64,000 bases of DNA from assembly GCA_921293015.1 (NCBI GenBank), contig OV121090.1, positions 39,118,533 to 39,182,532 of the forward strand. Direction: 5' to 3'. The DNA comes from Phorcus lineatus. Taxonomy: Eukaryota; Mollusca; Gastropoda; Trochida; Trochidae. Made by a program: the position numbers and the translations under genes. Below, one piece after another: positions 48,543 to 60,929 of the stretch (position 1 is the first letter of the stretch; every line of letters starts with the position of its first letter). The notes beneath the pieces were generated by a model, which did not search any database, was not told the origin of the DNA, and saw nothing but the letters and a program-made list of their open reading frames with translations.

Positions 48543-51500
48543 TCAAGTCTTTACATTTTCCTTGTCCTGTCCTTTCTCCTTTTCAAGCTCTTCTTCTTCG
48601 TCTTCCTTCATGCACACTTCCGGTCTGTAGCTTCCGGTTTGTCTCGCTTTCAGTTTGGACGCAAGACTTGCGTGAGCTAGTCTTATTGAAAGCGTTAGGC
48701 ATATGAGACCCGTGAGACCAGCTGAAATAAGAAATTGGTAACAAATCAAAGGTTTATTCAAAGGAATTCTTTTTCTCGAGATATAACGTTGACCAACTAC
48801 CTCGAAACAGTGCATTTTATCGGGGTTTTTTTCTGATACCAAAAAAAAACAAAACAAAAAACGATGGGCGGCTCTGTTATACATACATATCGTGTAGAAG
48901 GGAGACAATCCAGTCTGTGCGAGACACAGGAAGGCGATTCCCATTGATTCCAGTTTCTCCTTCAACTTGCCCTCCATAATAGCGGCGGTCGACGAAGTGG
49001 GAATATCATCACTCTTCTTTAACTCTCTTGGAAAAAAATAGAAAATCAGCATAGGAATAATTTTGGTTGCCAATACCAAAGAGTAATATCCCAAAGCTTT
49101 AAAGATCTCATAAATGCCGACTGATATTGTCAAAAATATGTTGAAACATTTAAGGAATAGAGGATTCTCACATTTAAATCGAAAAATTACTAAGCAATAT
49201 GATTTTTAATCATTCACAGTAGCCAGTTAGAGACGAATGTTCAATTCGTGAAGGTACAATGCGATGGAGTAATTGTCTTTGTGAATGCTATAAAGGAAAT
49301 AAAGGTAAAATATTTAACAATTATTTATATCGATGCCGTCAGCGGAGAGTATCTATAATCAAAGAGGCATCACCTGTAATAATAAGCGCGAAAGTAGTCC
49401 TGCACACGGACCACGCCCAGTGTAAACTCGTACACCATGATGGTGACACACGGAAGTAGGAACATCAGCGTTTGGACCCACGTCATGTTCGAGAAATCTG
49501 TTACCATGGTGATCGACCATAGCGCCAGTACGTTCACGATCTGAAACAAAATATTATTCGTTTATTAATTCCTTGACGAGTTAGTGGTTATATCTCCATG
49601 CAATGTAACATCATTAACAAAAACATGGTTTTCTTGACATTTAATTTGTGTTAAAACTGTTGGATTTAAGATTAAATACAGATAACAAAAACGATTGGAT
49701 GAAATTTGAATACCAGCCACTGCTATCAAGGTTCCTGTTGCACAAAGACCAAAGATTCGTATCTCACTTAACTACGCATAGTGCAGTTGTAACAGGATCA
49801 CAGTAAGATTATCCTTTGTTTAAGGTTAATTTGTTCAACGGCTTTGAAGAGTATCATCAGAGCAGTGAGTTCGCTTTTGATATAAGCTAATGTGTAATAA
49901 GTAGCGGGGTCCCCCACCTTATCACAAAAGGCGTCCATGAACCCTCCCAGAAGGGGGTCGTCCACCCTCCCCAGCGTCTGTCTGTGCACCTTAGCCACGA
50001 TACCGTCCAGATGATCCAGGAAGTCGTGAAGCAGGACCAACAGGAAGGCCGACCAGCAGCACTGGTATCTGAATAAGTTATTTAGTACCTTTAGGGAACT
50101 CGTATCTGAAAGGCATGGCAGCTTAACAACTCTTTATCTGCAAGTCATATTGTACCTTAGAAACCCCCCTCCTTGGCACCCGCAACTAATGGGGTGTTGA
50201 TCGATATGAAATAATAGTTTACAGATAATTGGACAGAGAACATGAACAGCTTAAATTTTGGTAGGAATCATGTTGCATTTGGTAACTTTATAAAATTGTA
50301 AACATGCTATTCTTATAGAAAGGTTTATGTTAGTTCTGAGTTGAGCAGCTATGCGGAAATGTATGGCGTGTTGTTCCAAGGTTATGACACGTTGTTGATA
50401 GGTGATTTTTTATTCAATGACATGAAAACGGGTCTGATATACAACCTTAAACAAAAACAATCGAAAAACTTTTGAAAGGACGTAAGGAAAAAAGAAAAGC
50501 GCTAAAAATGATAATGAATGAGAAAAATTACGCATACATATTTTGGTACTAAGAAATAAAAATCACACATGAAACTATGTATTTAGATTCCAGAATGACA
50601 ATGTCAAGAGAATACTCACTTGAGACAGGCGGCTATAGGTATGACGAGAAGTGTTCTTGACCAGGAGACGATGTTGGCGGAGAAGACGGTGTAGTCGTGA
50701 CCTCGGACCTGTACGCATCGGGGTACACGCTCCACGGCGGGCCACAGGGTCGCCTGTAGGGGACTGTACACGTAACTGTCGTACCAGCTCACCTGCAAGA
50801 AAAAAATGTCAAGATATAAATGGTTTTTACTTTACGATTCCTCATTTAGGAAATGGCTTTGAGAAACAATGACGAGAGGCAAATGGAGTCATTTAAGTCA
50901 AGTAGATTATTTTACAAAAATGTATTCAAGGATTCTGTCGAAATCGGATAGCAGAGAAACAATGACGTATTCCCTGTTTTTACTTTACGATTCCTCATTT
51001 AGGAAATGGCTGTAAGAAGCAATGACGCATTCCCTGTTTTTATTTACGACTCCTCATTTAGGAATAGCTTTGAGAAACAATGACTGACATATATGACGAT
51101 GAAGACTGACATATGTCGATGAAGACTGACATATGACGATGAAGACTGACATATGACAATGAAGACTGACATATGACGAGGAAAACTGACATATGTCGAT
51201 GAAGACTGACATATGACGATTAAGACTGATATATGACGAGGAAATCTAACATATGACGATTTAGACTGACATGTGTCGATGAAGACTGGCATATGACGAT
51301 GAAGAGTGACATATGACGAGGAAAACTGACATATGACGAGGAAAACTGACATATGACGTTGAAGACTGACATATGTCGATGAAGACTGACATATGACGAT
51401 GAAGACTGACATATGACAATGAAGACTGACATATGACGATGAAGACTGACATATGTCGATGAAGACTGACATATGACGATGAAGACTGACATATGACGAT

Positions 51501-54500
51501 GAAGACTGACATATGACAATGAAGACTGACATATGACGATGAAGACTGACATATGACGATGAAAACTGACATATGACGATGAAGACTGACATATGTCGAT
51601 GAAGACTGACATATGTCGATGAAGACTGACATATGACGATGAAGACTGACATATGACGAGAAAAACTGACATATGACAATGAAGACTGACATATGACGAT
51701 GAAGACTTACATATGACGAGGAAACCAATGACAGCTTAATCGCTTTGTACATTATTTGTACTGAATGTAGCATGCCACGCACTGCCCTAGTGAACTCTGT
51801 TAAGGCCAAACCACTGCACAATACCAGGATGCTTAAGATGCTCAAATGAATATTAAAGAGACACTCCGTGAGTTGTTGGAGTCATATATGCCAAACTTAA
51901 TCAATGGTGTCATTTGATCGCGAAGTATCGACTGTTACCAAAAAGACACATTTTAAAGCTTGTTGGGTATTTTTTACAGTGACAATATGAAGGTAGAACG
52001 TCGCAATTATGATCGAAAACCAGGCAGTGGCGCGTGTCAAATAGTCAAACGTAATTTTGGAGACTTATCTAAAACAGCCAGGAGGGCAGTTAGGAGTTGA
52101 TAGTGTTTGTTAGGTTACTAGTATATAACTAGTATCCATACATATTGGACGTGATATTTACACCTCTGTGCATTAATAAGGCTGTTTTCAGATTTTCATG
52201 GAAAACCAGTATTTGTCATATATATGTCTTTTGGACATGAAAGTTAAGATGTTTTGATTTTATATCGCCACACATGGCATTTAGGTTCGTAAATAATATG
52301 TTATGAAAATCACGGAGTGGCTGTTTAAGGCAAGAGGACTATAAGCTTTGTCGTGTTTCGAGAGTGTCTAAATAGAATAACTGTTATTGACTTAAACATA
52401 CTTGCATATGTGAATTGAAACAAAACAATTTTGAAATATGTCAAATAAGATGCATTAGTTTGTCAACAGTTTTGTTGATATGAAACGTTAAGAGTAAATA
52501 ATAAATACAAAGTTCAAATGAAGGGAACACTAATATCACCATGTGCTTAACCGTCCAATGATATCATGAATACTTCCACGTTCCTGTCCTCTGTTCATTT
52601 ATTAAACATAAATTAGGAATTTTCTTAACAAATACCATCTTTCAAAAAGAAAAAAATAATATGTTGCCTGAAAATCAGGATCAGTTGACTGCATGAATCA
52701 TTCTTGACCAACTAAATGGTTTATATACTGTATAATGTATCATCATATGGATGCTCAATGGAACGGTCCAAGAGATTGTGAAAATAGTTATGAATTTAAT
52801 TTACTTACTTAATACTTAATTTTTTGTGTATCAAAACAGCTTTTGTCCTTGTTCTTCATTCACATAACGACTATTTGGTGTAAGAAATCGCAACACTGAT
52901 TCCGTTGTAAGTTAAACCTTTCACACACAGTTAGTGGCATGTTCGAAACATTCACAAAGACAGCTTCCCTTTATCAACAGTTGTCAAAAGAAAGGCAAAG
53001 TCAGAAAATATCGTAATAAATATGTGATCATTTTGGGTTCAATTTGTTCACTTAGCATCTCTTCCTGTTTACTGTTACTCGTAATAGTGACTTCGTCGCT
53101 TAAAAATATCTTATTGTTTAGGCATCTTTACAATTTGGTGAGTTTTGAAGGTTCATGCATGTTTAAGTAGGAGATATCTCTTAACGTCCTGGAATGTCAT
53201 CCTCATAGTAACTAAATTACTCACATAATAATGGCGATTAAAACCTAAAAACAAACACAGATAATACCGGTATCTGTTTTCAATATGACTAATGTTGTTT
53301 TGGACAGAAAAGTAACAAGATTTTTTAAAAACCCACACAAACCTATTCAACAGTGATACGTTATTTCAGCTGTTCATTTTATTGTATCATACCATTCGTT
53401 ACCAGACATCATTTGCTGGTTAAAATCGATGATGCTAAAATAAGAATTTACGATATAAAGAAGTGTTCTTGTATTCAAACAAGCAGTAAATAAAAACGAT
53501 AAACCTAGATAAAAGATGATATATTATCAGTGTTCATACGACACGAGTCGTAGTTGATACTTCTCGCTCGAGAGCGCGGGATTGACCGATTGAAATCAGA
53601 TGAACGTATCGCGAGCTTCTAACATTTGTCCATTATCTATATAACTTGTAAAATTAAAACAAAACGAAACGGAAATAAAACGAAAAGAAATTAAACATGC
53701 GGAATCCAATCCCATTTTAATCAGATTGACCGATAGGCCTATGTATATTTTGAAAATTATGAACTAAGAAATAATTGCCCTCGTAGTCAATAAATGACAT
53801 TTCACTTTAACAAGGAGCTATAGTACAAAAGAGGCTGATGATATGCAACAAATATAATGGTACCATTAATTTCGTTAATTGAAATATCATTTTGCAATGT
53901 TACGTGGATAACAGCATGTCACCATAATTGCTTCACTGTATAAAATTCTTGGAACTAATCGATGGAGACATTCGGTGATATTGTTAACCAATCTGAAAAC
54001 ATTTATACCGACAGTTCTTTATAATGTTATAAAGTTTGACGATATATAAAATAGATATTAATCTATTTATTTTTTATTTAGATTGGACGTTGGCCATCAG
54101 CTTGGTCATCGTGTCAGACTAGCATTCACAATAATCAAGATCAAACGTAGACTTTATATCAGATCGACATCGAGATTTCATCGAATAAAGAAGCTGTAGA
54201 CAACATAAAATTCTAAGCTTGATATAACGTAATTAAACTGATTGTTAGTTTTAAACAAACAAAAGCAAATTTGAGTGCAAAGATAAAACTTACAACAATG
54301 TGTAAACCATGATGAACGCTATAAGAGTGTATCCATTTCCGGAAGTTAAACAGAATAGAGAATGTTAAGTTTTACGCATATGACTCGTGAATTATCATAA
54401 CACGATTTCTTATAGGAAAAAATCAACATGTTCATGAAGATCAATAAATCATAAACGTATAATATTGTTAACTACAGAGTTCTGGTTTAATTTGAAAAAA

Positions 54501-55057
54501 AAAGGAATCTCCCACTTCATCGAATCTGAAAACATTTATACCGATGTTATAAAGTATGACAATATATTAAAAAAAGATATTAATCTATTCATTTTTTATT
54601 TAGAATAACGGTGTACTCACAAAGACGAAAATCATTGCTTCCCTAGTCCTTCTATATATAATTCTAACACGTGTATTAACAGATATACAATTATGAAAAC
54701 CCCACCATCTATTTTCAATTTTATTTGAATAATGTACTCAAAAAGACGAAAAGCATCGCCTCTATTGCCCCTCCCTACCTCTAACTTGTATGAACAGATA
54801 CCCTTATAGAAAAAAGGGATTCTACCTTCAACTTTATTGAATAATGCTGTACTCACCAAGACGAAAAGCATCGGTTCCATTGCCCTTCCCTAACTCAAAC
54901 TTGTACGAACAGATACCATTATGGAAAAAAGGTAATCTATCTTCAACTTTATTGAATAATGCTGTACTCACCAAGACGAAAAGCATCGCCTCTATAGCCC
55001 TTGCACACATTCCTAGACACGGGAAGATGACACTGGTTAAACCCATGTTCATGGTAC
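48543..55057 (-). CDS. Ceramide phosphoethanolamine synthase-like CDP-alcohol phosphotransferase
   Basis: Six exons on the minus strand: 55057-54972 (ATG at 55052), 50792-50620, 50068-49918, 49540-49374, 49026-48887 and 48721-48543, giving 296 residues. Phases agree. The protein has several hydrophobic segments (TSVIFPCLGMCARAIEAML, SRTLLVIPIAACL, AFLLVLLHDFL, IVNVLALWSIT, LMFLLPCVTIMV, GLTGLICLTLSI). The CDP-alcohol phosphotransferase motif reads DHLDGIVAK, then after an extended spacer GGFMDAFCDK. All Asp residues are present, but 14 residues separate AK from the next Gly where 8 are usual. A long spacer and the sequence type recall Drosophila CPES, a Golgi enzyme that moves phosphoethanolamine from CDP-ethanolamine to ceramide. 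The C-terminus is acidic (EDEEEELEKEKGQDKEN). The first exon rests on one good donor and a fitting phase. Molluscs also carry ceramide aminoethylphosphonate, so the head group could be a phosphonate. Confidence 0.82.
51085..51725. repeat. 20-bp minisatellite, about 32 units, in intron 1 of the CPES-like gene
   Basis: The unit is 'gacatatgacgatgaagact', with common variants 'tcgat', 'acaat' and 'acgag' in one spot. CATATG recurs every 20 bp. Three overlapping minus-strand frames (150-211 residues) arise because the unit lacks stops there; they are not genes. Confidence 0.97.
51853..52328. mobile_element. MITE family A, complete copy with TTAA at both ends
   Basis: TTAA at 51853-51856 followed by 'agagacactccgtga'. 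The right end is 'tcacggagtggctgt' followed by TTAA (52325-52328). About 476 bp, non-coding, in intron 1 of the CPES-like gene. Confidence 0.85.
54605..55000. repeat. Four tandem units (about 115 bp) containing the first donor site of the CPES-like gene
   Basis: Units near 54605, 54730, 54845 and 54958 all carry 'gtactca..aagacgaaaa', which on the minus strand is the end of the first coding exon plus its GTGAGT donor. The donor word is kept in three units and lost in one. Using the next donor (54857) would add 115 nt and shift the frame. Confidence 0.88.
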
Positions 55058-55109
55058 CTGGGCGAATAAATATGATGTTTCGTTTACTTCAATCATGAAC
55101 AATAACTTT

Positions 55110-56500
55110 GTAAAGTCATTTCTTTAAAACACTTACAATTATATGCTAAGAAAATTTCACGAAGTTTCCAAACAGAATAGAATTTTCAAAGCTCTAGCCG
55201 CATAAAATATATGAGAAATATGAAATACTACACGCTTTAAATAACAATTTATGTATTCATGTAGCATGATTTTAAAAAATAGATATTCCATTTCTCTTCT
55301 TCTCGGTATGATTGATATTCTTTACGAATTGTCCTCTCAATTGAATAATATATAAAACTATGTCTCATAGACTACAAAAATATCACTGAAACATAAATAT
55401 GCAGAGAATGTCCGCATACAACACAGATTGTTATGTGTAGGTCAAAAATACATATCGCGTATTACAGACATCGCACTAGTAAAAGTCCATTTTTACGCTT
55501 CTTCTATATGTAGGGTATCTAATTGCTATGTTTTCAATTATAGGTTATGATGTTTAAATGATGTCTAAAAAACAATCTTTTTGATAATGAATATAAAAAC
55601 ATTTTTGTATCGGCAACATGGAGTTTGCACTGGTTGTACTTAAAATAATGTGTTCAAAGTGAAATTGCTTTACGTCTCATTAATCATTTATAATTGACAA
55701 CAGATGATAGAAACATTAAATTGATACAAATTTTGTGACATGGCCATTAAACTTGATTAATTCAAACCGTTTATGGACAATAGTGTTATATTAGTTTCAC
55801 TAAAATAACAACACCAGACAGTAAACATTTAAGTTTCTAATACAGAAATATTTGGACACAATGTGACTGTCATTCAGAATGATGTAAAAATAGTAAAAAA
55901 ATAATTCATTAAAAAATAACAGGCAAAGTATGGCATCATTACAATATCCACTTCCTGATTCCGTATAATTTGGTCAGTAATTCAGTATAAACTTGGAAGA
56001 ATCGGGCCAATACGAGATAAACTAGGGCAATACAACATTACTCACTAAACCCATTTATAACTCTTAATTAAAAATACAAATACGTATGGTGAAAATAAAA
56101 GATAGAAAATTTAAAACAAAACAAAATTGTCATTAAATACCAATAGGTAATAGGTTTCTTGTTTACCACCCGTTGCTAACAGATGTTAATGAAGTAGGAT
56201 TCTAATTGTTGCAATTGGCATTATTTGCCAGTTTATGAATCACCTTAGTGTCTCGCGTGTGAGTCAAAACAATCTACCTTCAAAGATATAGTTTTATGAA
56301 TCACCCCCTATAGCGTCCATGATAAACCTCGTAAGCATTATGTATAAATGAGTTGTAGTTTTTATAACTTTATAACCAGAGCTACAGTTTAAAAAAAAAA
56401 TTTCATTCAGAGACGATTTTCATACTTTTAATAAAGATCTGGAAAATAAATTGCTATGTGTGAATCTTCTGTACTGAAAAGGATTTTTCACATGACAGTC
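55110..56500. other. Upstream region of the CPES-like gene, nothing recognised
   Basis: AT-rich. No supported exon or repeat structure. Confidence 0.45.
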
Positions 56501-56654
56501 TATGGGAATTCGCTCACCTGGCTACCTTCATTATAATTATTATCAGTCATACGGGTTCTTATGGCCTGTCGTTATATTCAGGTGTTACGGAAAGACCTTG
56601 GAATTCTCAAGGGTATAAAGGAGGATAACGCCCCTAGACAACGGATAAACTTAC

Positions 56655-56740
56655 CGCTGAGGGTTGATATGAAGTTGATTTAAGTCCACTATATATTGAT
56701 GTCCTCTGACTCTAAACGTCCCTCTCGATCTGCCGGGCTC
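56655..56740 (-). other. Possible 5' leader exon of the CPES-like gene
   Basis: A strong minus-strand donor 'cagcg|gtaagttt' ends a candidate non-coding exon at 56655. A TATA-like 'tatatta' lies about 100 bp upstream. The first coding exon has an acceptor ('cgcccag') five bases before its ATG, so a leader exon is expected. Confidence 0.35.
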
Positions 56741-56999
56741 TATTCTCACGGGCTATAATATACCGATGGTGCATCCATTGCTTGAACCACGTGACATTAC
56801 GATGACGAAACTCATTATTTGTAAACAGTTCCATAGCAGTTTGTGATATACGTAGTGGTAATGGCCACGTGTAATGTCGTGTTGACCAACGTTATTGATA
56901 TATTAGTCTGGAAATGAGGGCAAGTGATAAATTCTGTCTGGTGATTTTACGTATCAGGAAGGTTTCTCCCAAGACGGACAACGTGTCAAAGGTCAAGTT

Positions 57000-58700
57000 T
57001 TGATCGTACCTTTACCATCTGGCCATTCAGATAATAACTGACTTACATTTAGTCAGTTATCTAGTTCATCTACGTATATGTATATTCTTAATCTAAGCCA
57101 AGGTTCTTACAACCATTTGAAACTAATATAAACATGTATATGTTCATATCGACCAATAAAACAATTTCTAACAATCATGGTATAGTCAAAATAATTTGTT
57201 ATTTACAAGCGAACCTACAAATTACCATTTAAAGATATCTTTTTGATTCGACACATGCACAATATCTCCGACATGAAAACATGATCTATATCTTCAGACT
57301 AAGATAGCAAAGTGAATTTTAAAGACACTAAAGTACATTTTTGGAAATTATATTGTTTACATTTATATTTTAATGTATATCTTAGTTTATGCAAAATGTA
57401 ATCTTCAGAGGGTTAAACAACTATACCTCAACCAATATTGTCCCCAACCGAAGATGAAATTAACATAGCGAAAACAGCCAACGGTCATTTTAGTTTGAAT
57501 TACTTGTAATCATTTGAGATAGGTTAAAATATCTATAAGAGAAAACGATTTCCCTAAGTTGATACTTTCGTTTCAGGTCTCCTTAGATTCCCATAAGATA
57601 ACGTGCCATGGTGCCTATAAGTAAATATGCAAAGAACTACACGAACATCTAGATGTAATTACTCAAGACTGTTAGTTTAATAATAATTTAGAAAAGCTTC
57701 AAATGGGTGATAGATTTTCGAATGTTTACCCAAAATTTGTTTTCAGAAGAAATTGAAAATTTTGTGCATGCTGTGAGAGTGACTATAGTTGTGAGAATGT
57801 CTCCAAAACATCCATTTTCTAGTATTTTCTAGTATTTCAAACAAAATAAGCTTCGATCCCATCATGAGACTATTAAAATAGAAGCCTTATTGATAGTCAG
57901 TTTGCATGATTTCTCACAACCAGAATGTTTTAAAATCGTTATCTAATTATATCTGAACACAACGTTTTTTCGAACTGTTCTATATATGATTTAAACAAAT
58001 TTTATTCATGAAAATTGAATTCGGATTGGTGAACAAGCTGGAGGGCTTATTTTAACACCGCTCCCCACCGCTGTTCTATATATACTGACAATATACTGAC
58101 AATATACTTACATCCTGTTTTGACGACAAAATGAGTAATTTTAAGTTGGTTACTTATAATCCATCAAAACATTGTGTGAATGAAATGTATTTCAGTCAGG
58201 GGAACGTATAGCTGAAATTTACACCAAACGCTTCAAGAAAAAAAAAATAAAGTTGACGGTTATGATGTCAACGTATGTGTTGAAAAATAGAAAAATGCTT
58301 ACATTGCCATTTCAAATGTTTGTACCATTTACGTAAATATTTAGTACATATTTTGACATGTTATTCAACCGACGTGCAAGTTTTAAAAAGGTCACCATAA
58401 ACGTTCAAGCGCAAGGGACATTACTTTAGAAACACATGCCATGAAGATGAAGATGTTTTGAAAACTTAAAGAGACAAAGAGTATGTTTCAAATTTTGTAT
58501 AAGGCTTAAATAAAACCAAAATGCTGTTTGTCCCGAGTCATGTTTATATCGCCCCCTTTACCTTCATCTGTATCTCACGTAAACAAAAATGATATGCTAT
58601 TTTCTTGTTTTAAATGATAATCAAAAAACGCCCTCATTCATATCTATTGACAAAATCGAGATGCCTTTGTAAGGGCACTTCCACTGAATTATTGGTTGGA
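57000..58700. other. Intergenic, nothing recognised except a MITE-like start
   Basis: A family A MITE start ('cttaaagagacaaagagtat') lies at about 58465-58490. No exons are supported. Confidence 0.45.
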
Positions 58701-58704
58701 AATA

Positions 58705-58798
58705 ATAAATAGAGAATACTAAACGACGTTCAGTTTAATAACATATTTATGAAACGATGTTATTAAACTGGACGAAGTTTAGTATTTTATTTATTACA
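58705..58798. mobile_element. Short foldback element
   Basis: Inverted arms 'aaatagagaatactaaacga' and 'gtttagtattttatttatta' close on each other with 'catatttatgaaacg' in the middle. This is the smallest form of the family at 45358. Confidence 0.75.
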
Positions 58799-59141
58799 CT
58801 CTTTAAATTAATAATATAAAAAGAAAATCATGTTTACTCTCAATTCTCGTAGTTGTGCGTAGGAATACAATTCTTACAATCGACGCATAACGTCATTAGA
58901 CTGCATTGGAGAAATAGGCCAAGAGTAAGTCCGTTTATAACAGCTTTAATTTTGATTAATTCAAATGGAAGACACTCATTCGTGTTTTGGTCACTACGAA
59001 CACAAATTGGCGAGTTAACAAAACATAACACCAGTCACTGAATTACTTGAATGAACGTTACTGACTTGTTTGAATGAATGTCACGTGATCGTGACGTCAT
59101 TGGAATGTGAGTTTTGAAGCGCGGTTCTTTTAGTTTGAGTG

Positions 59142-59354
59142 TCAGTGGGAGGAACTGTCCTTGTTGTTGCCGATGAAGTTAACATTGATGAGACAGTTGC
59201 TAACGGAACCACCGAAGATCGGCAGGGATGACTTTGCCCGATCTACTGACGAAAGCCCGCTTGACCCGGATTCGGAGGACATGTTAACATTTGAAGAAGA
59301 TGGATGTTGATTAATAATAATTGTGCTGATATTTCTGTGCTGTTTCTTGGACAA
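59142..59354 (-). CDS. Doubtful terminal exon with an amyloid-motif-like C-terminus
   Basis: Minus-strand frame of about 70 residues from a possible acceptor 'attaccctcag' (59356-59355) to a stop at 59142. It contains SSVDRAKSSLPIFGGSVSNC followed by LINVNFIGNNKD. The alternation of hydrophobic residues, N, G and C is like short amyloid-forming signalling motifs, but this is only resemblance. An internal ATG would give a 46-residue piece. No upstream exon was found in the window. Confidence 0.25.
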   Translation of the reverse strand: MSKKQHRNISTIIINQHPSSSNVNMSSESGSSGLSSVDRAKSSLPIFGGSVSNCLINVNFIGNNKDSSSH

Positions 59355-59559
59355 CTGAGGGTAATTATTTATGCTTTGGATATTTTTGTGACCACTAATT
59401 TGCATGATTTGATTGGAAGGAATCTTTATCGCTATTTTGATTTACATCATCACGTGATAACTTGTCATGTGACTACAGGAAAATAGTTCCGGATGCGATC
59501 GCTTTCACGTGCAATGTTTCACAACAGTGTTGAATAACATTTTATTGTTTCACAACTGT

Positions 59560-60290
59560 AGTATCTCCAACAAGGGTGTAATAAGATAATTTATTATATT
59601 TCGAATGGTGAAATATGCCATTCATCGGTGAAAATAAAACCTGTATTTTCACTGAGTGAAATAAAAATGGTATTCTACTGAGTGAAATGACGCAACAATC
59701 AAATGACGTCGTCTGTGACGTCATGATACAATTGAATTACGTCATGCAACAGCCGCGCTAGCGAAGCGTTTTAGCTTCTCCATTCATATAGTTAGGGTCA
59801 TTTACTTGGTTTTTGGAAACATAATAAATAGAACATTTGACATTGCTCGTCGAAAACCATGAATATCTCATGGAGTGAAGAAGAAAATCATGTATTTACA
59901 CTCGTGGCTACGCAATTCGTGAAAAAATGAATTTCTACTTCAGTCGATGAGATATTCATGGTATTCGACGAGAAATGTCAAATATCCTTTTTTAATTATA
60001 TTTCCAATGGTGCAATATGCCATTTATCGGGGAAATAAAATCCGTATTTTAAAAATGTTAAACTCGCCCTGTAACATACTGCAGTGTTATATTTATACGG
60101 CAATATTATACTAGTGTAATAACGCTGCACGTGTGACGTCATAATATTGTGTGGTTATCTCATACTGGTGGAGTAGAAAATCATATATTTACACTCGTAA
60201 CTGTGCCACTCGTTAAAATATAAATTTCTACTTCAGTCGATGAGATATACATGATAATCTGCGAGAATTGTCAAAATCAATCAATTAATT
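59560..60290. mobile_element. Cluster of foldback elements and fragments
   Basis: An inverted-repeat element at about 59823-59995 has arms 'aacatttgacattgctcgtc' and 'cgacgagaaatgtcaaatat'. A related partial copy lies at 60155-60280. Two copies of 'tggtgaaatatgccattcat' type sequence lie at 59607 and 60009. The segment 60060-60150 matches the reverse complement of 36140-36245 and carries TGACGTCA (60134). Confidence 0.7.
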
Positions 60291-60929
60291 TCAAAGTGTT
60301 TATATGGTGTGATGGTGATGTTTACAGTTAAAGATTTCAAGAAAAAATACGACATTTACATTTCAATATTTTGGCTAAGTTATTAAAGTTTATGAATGCA
60401 TGGTAGGGATCGTTTAATAATTGTCGTAGAATATCTCCTAACCCCAAAATGATACGATAATATAACAATTATCAACAAGAATTAAAGTTTATCTGTCCTG
60501 AGTGGATTATTATTATAGATTCCGAGCTTTAGGGAATTTATCACAATAATTCCGAGCTTCGAGTTGGTTATTCTTTTTCTTACCCAAGTCAAATCTAAGA
60601 ATATATACTGTACTTTTGGAAAATACCTTCGTGAAGGCGAGTTGCAAGTAAACTCGGTCATTGTATTCATGCGCGACTAACAACGATTATGTCATGGCGC
60701 AGTTAAATGTAGTCTCAGCAATTCATCACAAGTTTGTGGATCATATATCAAGCAAGACAATTCTAAATGAACGAAATAGTATCTAAAACCACATATAAAA
60801 CATCCTATTATTCCATACGAATTAAAAACAATGTTTATTTTGTCTTTTTGACAGGTGTACATTAGACTCACTGAAAGAATGAATAGAAATTGTTCTGTCA
60901 GACAATCAGATTATGTTTATAAAAATGGT

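Noticed and set aside
51044-51845. Three overlapping minus-strand open frames of 150-211 residues
   Set aside because: They are the 20-bp minisatellite read in three frames; the peptides repeat every 20 residues.
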